In this document: positions 53,605 to 64,000 of the stretch, piece after piece
How positions within the stretch are numbered: the stretch's first letter is position 1
Layout of the letters: each line of letters begins with the position of its first letter
Source: Poecilobothrus nobilitatus
Lineage: Eukaryota; Arthropoda; Insecta; Diptera; Dolichopodidae
Direction: 5' to 3'
Assembly (NCBI GenBank): GCA_947095535.1
Contig: OX352774.1
Span: 219,034,965 to 219,098,964 of the forward strand
Length of the DNA: 64,000 nt
Program-made: the position numbers and the translations under genes
The notes under the pieces: model-generated
Seen by the model: only the letters and a program-made list of their open reading frames with translations
What the model was told of the DNA's origin: nothing
The model's database searches: none

Positions 53605-53770
53605 AAAAAACAAATAAAATTAGTCACCGGTCTTTTAAACGAAAGGTCCCGGCTTCCAACCCTTCTCAGGTCAGAAATAATATAAAAAATATAATAAAAA
53701 AAAAAAAATAATATGTAATATTAAATATAATTATAATTTGATACTTGTACCGAGATGGCCCACATGCTTT
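53605..53770 (+). mobile_element. tRNA-derived SINE-like fragment (family 2)
   Basis: AAAGGTCCCGGCTTCCAACC (B-box-like), CTTCTCAGGTCAGAAATAAT, an A/T-rich stretch, then ACCGAGATGGCCCACATGC, whose reverse complement ends the repeat at 415-429. Confidence 0.55.
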
Positions 53771-54837
53771 AAGGCAAAAGCGCCCTAAAAATATCGGCAG
53801 TTATTTATATCTAGACAAATAATATATAAAAAAAAAAAAATTAAATTACAAAAATTTTTATAAGAAAAGCGGGATTTTGTCTTGGCGGGATTTTGGAAAG
53901 TTTAACATTTTCAACAAAAATTTATCTTAAGTTTATTTCTATTATTCATTATATACTTTAGTATATTCATTATATACTATTTCATTTTAAATCAATTTTC
54001 ACATTTAACTTTTAATGTTATTATACAAAGGTAATTAAAATAATATGATAAAAAAATCATTTTGAAAATAAAAAAAAAAAATTGTAATTTCAAATTAGAT
54101 AATGAAATTTAGTTTAAATAAAATGTAGTTAATTGTCCTTTTTGATTTATTTTATTTATAAATTAATAATGTAATTGCTTTTTTTTATAAATATTTTCTA
54201 ATAATATAAACATTTAATTTTGTTTACTCGTTTCTGTTTAAACGGAATTTTTCTATGTTTTTCTTGGTCTATCAACTCTTTACCTATACATTGTTATTAT
54301 AATTTAATTAATCAGTTTTATTTCGGTTTTGACTAATTTAATTTTTTGTTAAAATATATAGTGACTTTTTTTGATTTAGTATTAATATCTTTAATATTTA
54401 ATAGTTTCGTTAAAATTAACACAAAATGTAAAATGATATTTATTATTCATTTAAAAAAAAATGGTCTAAAGACATAAATTCTTACATAAACCGACGACAA
54501 TGACATTGCAATTAAGTCGATTATTAAAAAACCTAAAAAATAATATTTTACATATTGAAAAATCTACAAAAATAATTGCCTTAACTAATTAATGAACAGG
54601 AAGTCAAAAATACGTACTCATGTCAACATCTAATGGATCAAGCACCTTCCGTACTTGAAAATTAAATTCAACAGTACAAGAGTATAATATAATTTTAAAT
54701 TTAATAACAAATTTGAACTCCAACATAATGAATGAAAACAAACAACACTGCTACCAAAATAATGCAAAGAGTATCCCTTTTTTAGCATATTTTTCAAAAC
54801 ATTTTTTGTTTCATTTTGCCTGGTGTTTGTTTTCTTA

Positions 54838-54945
54838 ACCAAACTCTGGCCAGATCTTTGGTTAACTCTTGTTGACTCTTATAAAACCAAACTCTGGCCA
54901 GATCAGATCAGGTTAAAATATTATGTAAAATATAATAATATAATA
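54838..54945 (+). mobile_element. SINE family 2 tail with a duplicated CAAACTCTGGCCAGATC
   Basis: AAACTCTGGCCAGATC occurs at about 54841 and 54889, followed by AGGTTAAAATATTATG and an A/T tail. It matches the 3' part of the copy at 45645-45735. Confidence 0.55.
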
Positions 54946-55059
54946 TGCAAACAAAATAAATAATAATAGGAATTTAACACTTTCTGTACGAAACATAAAA
55001 AAACGGTTCAAACACACCTGAAAATGAAAGATTATTTTATTCATATTGTATGTGGAGCC

Positions 55060-55664
55060 AAAATAAACAAGGCAGAATATAAACCAACGGTTTTTAAAAG
55101 TGTATATTTTCAAAAGATAATACAAACTGTTTAAAATTGTGGCTTGCACCAAAATTTAAAAATTTCATATAAGAAAAAAATGTGAAAATAGGTGACGGTA
55201 CAAAAAAATCCATTTCTTTCTTGCCTCAAAATTGCAAGCGCCAATCTAGAAGTGTACCGGAGTTATGAAGACAGAAAAATCATGCAAAATTTGGTTTTCA
55301 CATAACGACAAAATTTAAAAACTAAATTTAAAAAATATTATAATTTTGATATTGTTTTACAGAGGTAAAAAAAGGTCCTGGTGTTTTCAGATTGAAGAAA
55401 TGTTAAGCGAAACATGGATTATACGCTTTTAAAAATAGAGCTTTTTCAAAGTTTGAGGGCTGTTTAGTTCCCTGATGGATGGGGCTACACGAAAAAGTTG
55501 TTCGACAAAATTAATTTTTTTATGACACCTACCCATGGTTAAAAGTTTTTTTCCCTATCTTTAATGGTGTAGAAGTTTAGTAAACTGATAGACGAACTGA
55601 CGGGCGAACAGAGTGAAACTAATAGGCATATTTTTTTCAAAATTTTTTTGGAAATGTGCTAAAA
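55060..55664 (-). repeat. Right arm of the large foldback repeat
   Basis: Read on the minus strand it repeats the order of the left arm: TTTTAGCACATTTCC, GTTTCACTCTGTTCGCC, the AAAGATAGGG segment, a CAGCCCTC stretch, CTTCATAACTCCGGTAC, then CCAACGG/CCTTGTTT reversed at its inner end. It is shorter than the left arm, so it has internal deletions. Confidence 0.8.
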
Positions 55665-58600
55665 CTGATATAAATTTCAATAAATATGATCATGAAAAAT
55701 CTGATCTTGTATCTTAATTTATTTGGTAAAATATATGAAAAATCCGAAATTTTCCATTTTTCATAGACCATAAGCTATCATAAGGGGTTATAAACTTTTC
55801 ATGGAAAAAAATATACATACACATACATATTTTTATCTAAAACAAGCTTTTAACGGATTCTGAGAAAATTAGATTTTAAGAAAACGAGATTTTGGATAAA
55901 TGAGAAACATGCTCCTCGAACTTAATATTAACAGATTTGTAAGGAGGATTGAACTGCAACATGCAATGACTACTGACAAGTGACTTTTTTTTTTGCAAAT
56001 AATAAATGAATGTATGTATGTATTTAATGGAAAATATTACATTTATTCAAATATAACTATATACAAGTAATATTTGTATGTATAAGTTATATAAAAATAA
56101 TATTTGCAATATTTTTAGTTAACTTTTGCAAGTGATTTCTTCAATTTATATCAAAGTCAATATAAGATTATATAGTTTTTCTTGTCACATAAATTTTTTT
56201 TTTGTAAATATAATAAATTAAATAGTATAATTTTAAATTTAATATACATTTACTAGGTTTCTGTTTTATAATATGTACAATTAAACATATAATATGTATA
56301 TATATATATATATATTTAATTAATATATAAACTTTTAAATTTTATGATAGATAAGTATATAATTTAAGTCAATGAGGCAAATAACTTTTAGGAATTATTA
56401 ATAAAATTATATAAACGAAAAGAGAAATAAAAGTATCTATAGGAAATTATTTTATTTGGAATATAAAGTAAAAAAATTTTTTTAAAACTAATTTATACAT
56501 ATTAAAAATTTAGAGTGCATTTTTATTATAAAACAATAATAAGTTTTAATTTTCTTTTCTTTTTTCTTTTTTTTTTTTTTTTGTTGTTAAATTGGTTATG
56601 CATTTTAATTTATTGAATACTAAAATTAATTTTAGAAAATAATTATTGACATTTTTTTTAAATAAATATTTATTTTAAAATAGTAAAAAACAAAAAAAAA
56701 AAAAACAAAAATCTTAGCTCATTATGACAAAGATAAGTAAAATATTGATTTAACTTTCACTTCTTTAGACGTGACCGGCGGGCTAAGTAATTAGAAATAA
56801 TCTAAGGTTTATTGTTTTTAATTTTATTTTTATCTACCAGTATACTGACATATATTTATTTTTATTAATATACTTTTGTAATATACTTTTGTAACTGCTT
56901 TCAAACAAGTAAAATTAGTTCGCTATTTAAATTAACAGTTATATATAAAACAAATATTTTGCAAAATTTTTGACAATAATCAGTATATCATAAATTCTTT
57001 AAAGATAGAAAATTGAAATTTTGTGACGTTTAAGACCATTAACAACGAATAATATGTTATATTACAAGTTATCTTACATTGGGAAATGTTTCTTTTGAAA
57101 TATTCATCATTTCCCACTTCGTTTCAAATTTCTCCTTTGCAAATGTGTTAATTTTAGTCATCTAGAATCTATACATAGAAACCTATGCAGATTTTTCATA
57201 ATTAAGATAAAAAAATTCAGCTTTAACCATTATATTTGTATATGTGTTAACGGTTTTTCTTAATTATATAGAATTTTGATTACATTTCTCTTAATTTTTT
57301 TACAATTTTCTTAACAGGAAAAATTCAAAAAAAAAATTAAATTAAATAAATTTTGATCCAAAAATAGTTACAGTTTTTAAATTCTTTTTATTGTCTTTTT
57401 ATTGTTTCATTAGTCCGGAGTGATTATCTGGAATGCATTGCATGTATTGTCAAAGCAGAACAAGTATAATAAACTAAAAATTGAAGAAAAAAAATGTCGG
57501 TGACTTAATATGCAATAAAAAAAATCATATGATATTATTATTTTATATATACTATTATATAACATTATATGTAAATTTGAAATATATGTACTCAGTACTG
57601 TGTATATGATATCTACTACATGTATAATGTTATATCGTTGTCTATAAGGGTCGGATTTAGACCAATAGATACCCTAAACAATTAAAAATAAAAATAAAAA
57701 GTTAACAAAATTTTACATTAGCCATCTGGAACGTGCTCTTGAAGTTTAGCGATATAAAATTATTGACACTAAGATTTTTAACACTAATCATTAAAGTGGC
57801 TTTTGCTAAAAAAAAAAAAACGTACCACATTTTTCGAAAATTTATACGTATTTATATTTAAATGTATACAGGCATTTTCATAAACAACCTTTACAATATG
57901 CAATAGCACAGTCCAAGAAAGTACAGTATCTTGGGATTCAAAAATCGTAGTACAACTAGGGTTTTTTACAATAGGCTAAAGCCAGTGTACGATACAATTG
58001 AACAATTTAAGTAAAATTAATTTGTATTTGGAATTTTTTTTACAGTAGAAAAAAAAGTTACACTGTTTGTCACTCCAGAATTTCTATGGTGCTATGGTGT
58101 ATTTCTAATTATCATGATGCCCTAAACAAGTGCTTAATTTGTTTATAGGTTAATCCAACACTGGGCTCATCCGACGAAATTGGAGAAAACAACAAATTGA
58201 TTTATATTATATGGTTGTTTTCAAGTTTCCCTTAATTGAAGTTTACTTTTCAATGAAACTTTGCTAGGTCAATTATGTTTTTAATAAATTATTAGAATAA
58301 TTTTGCTGAAAACAATATTAAATTTTTTTTTTTGTTTTTGTAATTACAATAATTTTTATTAATATTAATTAATTTTAGTTGTTTTGATTTGCGTGCACGT
58401 GTTATTTTTTTTTATATAAATTTATTATGAAATTTCATTATTCAAATAATATTAATTTATATTTTTATTTAAAAAAAAATATTTAAAAAAAAGAACAATT
58501 CAAATTTTATATATAGTAGTAATTATAATTTTTAATTAATTTGTTTTAAAATTTTTTTGTAAAACGTCAATTTTTTATTGATTAATTACCTTTTCTATAT

Positions 58601-60479
58601 AGTAGGAAATTAGATTAAAGAACTTCAAATATTCTCAATTAATTAATTTGTATACTAAAAAACTTATGTATGATTTTATTTAAAATTTTAGGAATATTTC
58701 GTTCTATCTAATTTTGATAAAATTACTAACCAAAGCTTTTTTAAAAGATACAATGTTGACATTTTATCATATGTCTATGTATCAAATCTCTTAATAAATT
58801 TAATATTTATATTAAGAAAAAACATATAACCTTAAGATCTTGTTTACATTTTTTAGGAAAAACTTACGTTATTTCAAAATTTTTAGGCAAGGAAGGAAAG
58901 CGGGATGGTGAAAGAAAAACACATACGAAAAATTAAATTTTATACGTGTCGGAATAAAATGAAAAAGAAATGCAAAGAAATCGTCGTTTCATTTCTAATG
59001 TACCAATATTCTGGCATATGATTTTGCCAAAAAAAAAAGCACCTTTTTCATCTTGTTGTAAACATGAAGGTTGAAAAAGGAGTGGAATAAGGTACATTTT
59101 CCCCCCAAATGTAAACAAGGTCTAACGGAGGTATGGTTTTTTAACAGAAAAACTTTTTGAAAACAAAAAAAATTATTTTATCTATTTATTTATTTATTAT
59201 TTATTTTCGCCCAGAAAATAAGTAATTTTACTGCTCTTGGATTTTATGATTTTAGTAACTTAATAGAATAATGATTGCTTCCACAATTTGTTTTTTTTTT
59301 TTAATTATCGAACAGAATTCATCTCATCTCTAATTTCTCTAACTTTATGTTATAAAATCTAAATAAACATTAACAAGTTTTCTGTTATCATCTTTAAGAC
59401 TTTAATTACATTTCTTTTATGTTTATAATATAGCTAATATGAAGTATATACTTTTAAAAATATTAAATTATTATTTCTCTATATTGCACATCTAAAAGGT
59501 AAAGGACCCTACATTACATATAATATTCCTACCCTAAATAATAAATTTAAACTAAACTAAACCAGGATTTATTTTAAATTTATTTTGACAATAATTATTA
59601 TTATTTTTAGTCAAAAGATCTATTGGGTTATATACAATATACTGGTAATAAAAAATATTTTAATCATTGTCTTGTTTCTATCTCAATAATAATTTATAGA
59701 TCATAAAATTTCTAATAAATATATAATATATCAAAAACAAAAATCTATTAAAAAATTTGAAAAAATCATCCTATTTCTGATTTTAATTAACGCAATTTTG
59801 AATAATAAAAACAAATGGAAAATTTTACTAATAAATTTAAGTATTTAACCACTGAATTTAATTAAAATTATATAAAATTATCTTGATTGTTCCAAAAAAA
59901 AAAAAAAAACATTTAGTATGACCACAAGAAAAAAAAAAACAAAGAGAAAAATATATAAACAATATAATTTATCATTAATCTTTGTACTTTATTAGATAAA
60001 ATCATGTATATATTATATATTTATGCACGTCAGTATAAATATATAATACTACTATAATATGAAAAAGTCTGGTCCAGTTTTTACTAGTTTATTAAATACA
60101 AATTTACATTTTAAAATTTTATCCCGGTTGTATAATATAAAAATTTTTTTCCTTCCAACTCCTTTAAGGAAACATATATAGGGCATGCACTAAGTCATTT
60201 TTTATTCATATTTGACTAAACTTTAATTTTCGAGAATCATTAATTTAAACTAAGCCGTTAATTACTCAGTTGTAGCTATTGTACAAGAGTATGGGGTGTA
60301 ACGATTTCTTTATTTCAACGCCATCTATTATCTTACACAAGAATTATTTGATTACAATATATTACAATATGATATTAATTATAAGATATATATATATAAT
60401 ATACTTATTTTTTTTTAAATTATATTTTACTAATTATATATACTATAAGAAAAATCTATATAATTTTTATTAATCTATA

Positions 60480-60555
60480 TGACTCAGCAGAGGTTCGAAA
60501 CCGAGTTCAAATAAAAGGCCTTTGTCTTAATCACTACATCATTAGCTGCATAATA
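60480..60555 (-). mobile_element. tRNA-derived SINE-like fragment
   Basis: On the minus strand: TGATGTAGTGATTAAGAC (A-box-like) and CTCGGTTTCGAACCTCTGC (B-box-like) at tRNA-like spacing, then an A/T tail. The stems are not intact. Confidence 0.55.
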
Positions 60556-60712
60556 TAAGATTAAGAACCTTAAATCAAGTTCTCATTAAAGTTAATTAAA
60601 AAAAATTTACACTAAAAAAATTTCATTACCCACTTTAATGGGTAAATTTTCATTACCCAATTTCATTAACACACTAACACTTTTCTGATTTTTTCAAAAA
60701 TTATAACAATTA

Positions 60713-60906
60713 ATATTTGTTTTTTTTAAGCATTTCTCTGCTACATAAATGTGGATAGGAAATTACACCGCCTTTCCTGTTCTGGCGTGGCTGTAAATGT
60801 CATAAGGGGGAATAACTCTTACGACGTGTGTGGGATTTGAATCCACACTCCGTCGGTGTTTACAGCGTATTTTATACTCTCTTACCCACTAGGCCATCGA
60901 GACCCC
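60713..60906 (-). mobile_element. SINE family 1, full-length copy with 12-bp target site duplication
   Basis: On the minus strand: GGGGTCTCGATGGCCTAGTG then GGTAAG (A-box region), GGATTCAAATCCCACAC (B-box), a body with ACATTTACAGCCACGCC and CATTTATGTAGCAGAGAAAT, and an A-rich tail. The flanks carry the same 12 bp, TTATAACAATTA, at 60701-60712 and 60907-60918. This is a target site duplication and shows LINE-driven insertion. Confidence 0.88.
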
Positions 60907-62809
60907 TTATAACAATTATTTTTCTTTTAATATGTAATCACTTTTTTTTTTTATATTTAAAGTAAAAAAAATTAAAATTAAATTAACGCCAATTTTTAGA
61001 AAAATGAGTTTTTTTTAAATGCATCAATGGTTTCAAATAATTTTACAGAAATAATTTTAATCCTTAAAGTGGTTTTTGCACTTTCAAGGTTATTTAAATA
61101 ATAACATTAAATAATATTAAGATTAGAGGAAATCTAGACAAAATGCAAATAAACTTAATGTAAGTATATATCGTATATGATAGATAAAACAAAAAAAAAA
61201 AACATTATCTAAAATTTTTTTTTTATAACATATTATCTACGTTTTTAATAAAATAATTTAGTAAATGATTCTTTAGAAAGAGTTTTAAAAATTTAAATGA
61301 CAATTATTACCTTAACTATATCATAAATGTTGTGTTAACAAAATTAACAAATTTTCTTTTCTTTTGTTTTTTTTTTTAAATTTTTTGTTAAATTAATTAA
61401 ACAATAAAGTTCACAAAAACTATTTTTGTTTTTCTTTTTTTTTTTTTAAATATATTTATTAATTTTTCTTTTAATCCAATTGAATAAATAATTATTACTT
61501 AATTTAATTGAATGTATTCTTATTTTTCAGATATATTTTTAAAAAAGAAACTAAAGAACAACTAAATATATCTAAATTTAACCGACAAACAATTAAATAT
61601 TTAAGATAATAAATATTAAGAGTACGTTTATGAAAAAAAAAAAAATATTTACAAAAATTTATTTATTTATTTAATTGTATTTTTTTTTTTTGATTTGAAT
61701 TACCGACGACTTCTGAGCTCTAACTGAACGACAACAACGGTTATAAGTAAAGCTTTTAAATTTGATTTTTTTGAAATTCAAACTATATATATATATACTA
61801 TAATATCTAAATATATTTTTACAGGTGAAAATTTGAATTAAAATTTATCAGGCAATTACAGGTAAATAAAAAGCTTTTAAAGTCATTCATAAAACGCTTA
61901 TTCAAAACATAACAAAAAAAAAAAAACAAAAAAAGCTTTTCATGTACCGTGATCTGATTATATGTTTAAAATAAAGGTATATATGTGATAAAATGATAAG
62001 ATATCATAAGTGTAAATAAAAAGAAAAAATTATATGCAATGAACTAGAACAATATCGAATAGTTTAAATTTATATCTTTATTCAATATGGTTTAAGATAT
62101 CTAAAGATCCACAAAAGATTTTCGAAAAGATATTCGCCTCATCAAGACTAATTTTAGCTATTTGCTTATCAATGTGTATGTAAAAAAAACTTATTTTATA
62201 GGAATAAACACCTCTTCTAAAGAAATTAAACATAATATAATAACAATTATACATGTATACATGTACATACATTTAGTTCGAAACACGTATATAGAGATTA
62301 TAGAGATAACATGTATAGTTAATATTTACATTTTATAAATATCATTATGGAGTAATTAAACCTATTGTGAATTGTTAAGCGAATTCGAAATATTACCATT
62401 GTAGAACTCTACTTATTTCAATATTTGATTTATAAAATTAGTGTTAATTAAGCGTATATTCAAGATAAAATATTGTTAATATTAAATTAAAATATGCTTT
62501 CAATTATCTTCCAAAAAACTAGCCATAAAATCAAACATTACCTTCCATTCTATATTTTTAAGCACATTTTTAAAATATTTTGCGTTTATTTTTTTTGGTT
62601 TCTTTCAAAACTTTGGCATGTTTTTAGTTAAAATCATGAAGTTTACACCTTTAAGTAAACTTTAAAAATTAAAGCTTCAATATTATAATTGTACATATGT
62701 GGTGTAAATGATAATATGTGGTCTAAAAAATAAATTTAGAAAACCAATTTCATAATAGGAAATATTTTACATATAGACTATAATATATAATTATATAATA
62801 TGCATGTAA

Positions 62810-62935
62810 CAAAATAATTAGAAGAGATTTTATAGGTGGTTATAAAATCAGGATTTCAATAATTTGTTAAGTATAGATTTGAGAACCCCCCCAATGAGCT
62901 TGCCATTAATTTTTGAATTTTGCAATATTGTTTTT
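62810..62935 (+). repeat. Dispersed repeat (AAAATCAGGATTT family)
   Basis: AATTAGAAGAGATTTTATAG, GGTGGTTATAAAATCAGGAT and GAGCTTGCCATTAATTTTTG. Related copies occur at about 1398-1475, 1540-1590, 31005-31100 (same strand, with GTGCTTGCCATTCAATTTTG) and, inverted, at 53400-53460. Confidence 0.65.
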
Positions 62936-63075
62936 GAAATCTGTTTTTTTGGAATTATGTAAATGGTATTAGAAATAAAATTTCGTACCCAACCGTTAAA
63001 ATTCAAATAGTATTCAAAAAATAACAACTAAAAATTAACAAATAATAATGTGAATTAAAATTACAATAATCTCAC

Positions 63076-63116
63076 ACACTGGGATGGGCAGATAAATGCA
63101 TTAAAAAAAAAAAAAT
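63076..63116 (+). mobile_element. SINE family 1, 3' end fragment
   Basis: GGGCAGATAAATGCATTAAA followed by poly(A), matching the 3' end of the copy at 48049-48168. Confidence 0.55.
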
Positions 63117-63238
63117 TACAATATTATTCCTGAAATAACTGGTTAAAATTAGGTGCGAAAAGAATCTCATCTATTAACAAAAAATTATGATGATACCTTT
63201 TTGTTGTATGTCAACGATCTTATGATTAACTCTCAATG

Positions 63239-63431
63239 AGGGGCCTGGGTAGTATAGTGGGTAAGACCGTATAAAATTGGTCGGCTGTTGTAACAACCGA
63301 GGGAGGTCGAATCCCACACATGCCGTAAAAATAATTTTCCCATTACATTACAACATTTACAGCTACACCTGCAAAAGAAAGACTGTGCTTATTTATGTGA
63401 TATATTTATGTGACAGGCGAAAAAAAAATAA
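63239..63431 (+). mobile_element. SINE family 1, full-length copy
   Basis: GGGGCCTGGGTAGTATAGTG then GGTAAGAC (A-box), GGAGGTCGAATCCCACACA (B-box), the body ACATTTACAGCTACACCTGC with AAAGACTGTGC and ATTTATGTGACAGGCGA, then poly(A). The possible target duplication TCTCAAT flanks it at 63231-63237 and 63440-63446. Confidence 0.82.
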
Positions 63432-64000
63432 AGTATAAATCTCAATAAAAGTTTGTGATGTCTGTCAATTAATTAAATTTTTATTAATAAAATAATTATC
63501 TTGTATATGCATATATATTTGATAAAGAATTAATGCTTATTGCAGTCATGCTGAAAATATTTTAGTGAATAAAAAATATTAAAAAAAAATTTCAAGTCAT
63601 TGTGTCTACTTAAAATAACAATAATAATTCTGAATGATAACATTTTAATTTTAAAATATACTTATACTTATATATACCTTTATACTTATACTTATAATGT
63701 AAATATTAACTAATTTTATTATCCTATATTTTATTAAAAATTTAATACCAATTTTAATTATCATATCATCGTAAAATCCTTTTTAAAAGATAATAAAAGT
63801 ATTTAAAAAAGAAAAGAAATAGCTTCTGTTTGTTTTATAATAATAAAATTGAACAAAACAAAAAATTTAATTATTATAAGCAATTAATAAAATTTTTATT
63901 AATTATCACATATGACATCAGTCATAACAAGTGATGATACCTATATTTATATATACATATTATATTAGGTATATAGGTATAATATAATGTATATTTTATA

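Larger units (their letters stand above)
45149..64000. other. Gene-poor repeat-rich region, no coding exon recognised
   Basis: About 18.9 kb without any open frame that matches a known family. It contains SINE copies, a foldback structure, simple repeats and many A or T homopolymers. Because the oxidase first coding exon has an upstream acceptor, at least part is likely to be the 5' UTR intron of that gene. Confidence 0.55.

Overview
The window is nuclear DNA from an insect, most likely a fly (Diptera). The genes have short spliceosomal introns with GT..AG ends. Every protein recognised has a clear insect or animal counterpart. The intergenic DNA is extremely A+T rich, full of homopolymers, and carries repeats with TCCG runs and a GGGTATAAAAA end of a kind I associate with fly genomes. 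No bacterial, phage or CRISPR feature is present. Exon coordinates below come from reading splice sites by eye and checking reading-frame phase across every junction.

Layout. (1) 1-5.6 kb: repeat-rich DNA with a decayed LINE fragment (560-1356, minus) and no host exon; it appears to lie inside a long WWOX intron. (2) 5.6-26.8 kb: a gene-dense block. In order it holds the 5' part of WWOX (minus, cut by the left edge), a JMJD4-type JmjC hydroxylase (minus), the p90 ribosomal S6 kinase RSK/S6kII (plus), the deubiquitinase CYLD (minus, 12 coding exons), TIM23 (minus), and a FUT10/11-type fucosyltransferase (plus). The 3' end of a membrane-anchored multicopper oxidase (minus) closes the block. (3) 26.4-45.1 kb: the multicopper oxidase gene. 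Its signal-peptide exon at 44979-45078 is separated from the rest by an intron of about 15.5 kb. (4) 45.1-64 kb: no coding exon recognised; SINEs, foldback repeats, tandem repeats and simple sequence, possibly the upstream intron or flank of the oxidase gene.

The genes are housekeeping or signalling genes with no evident shared pathway. RSK (ERK signalling), CYLD (K63/linear ubiquitin chains, NF-kB and JNK signalling), JMJD4 (release factor eRF1 hydroxylation), TIM23 (mitochondrial import), WWOX (WW/SDR adaptor-oxidoreductase) and the fucosyltransferase look like neighbours by chance. JMJD4/RSK and TIM23/fucosyltransferase are divergent pairs; RSK/CYLD and fucosyltransferase/oxidase are convergent.

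The most interesting points are: a multicopper oxidase with two VWC-like modules, an insert holding a furin-like site and a C-terminal anchor; a long CYLD whose N-terminal CAP-Gly module is split over two exons, plus an in-frame ATG just before exon 4 that could start a short form; two repeat copies with a terminal hairpin whose stem has co-varied; tRNA-headed SINE families, one copy with a clean 12-bp target duplication; and a 3.1-kb foldback structure at 52.5-55.7 kb.
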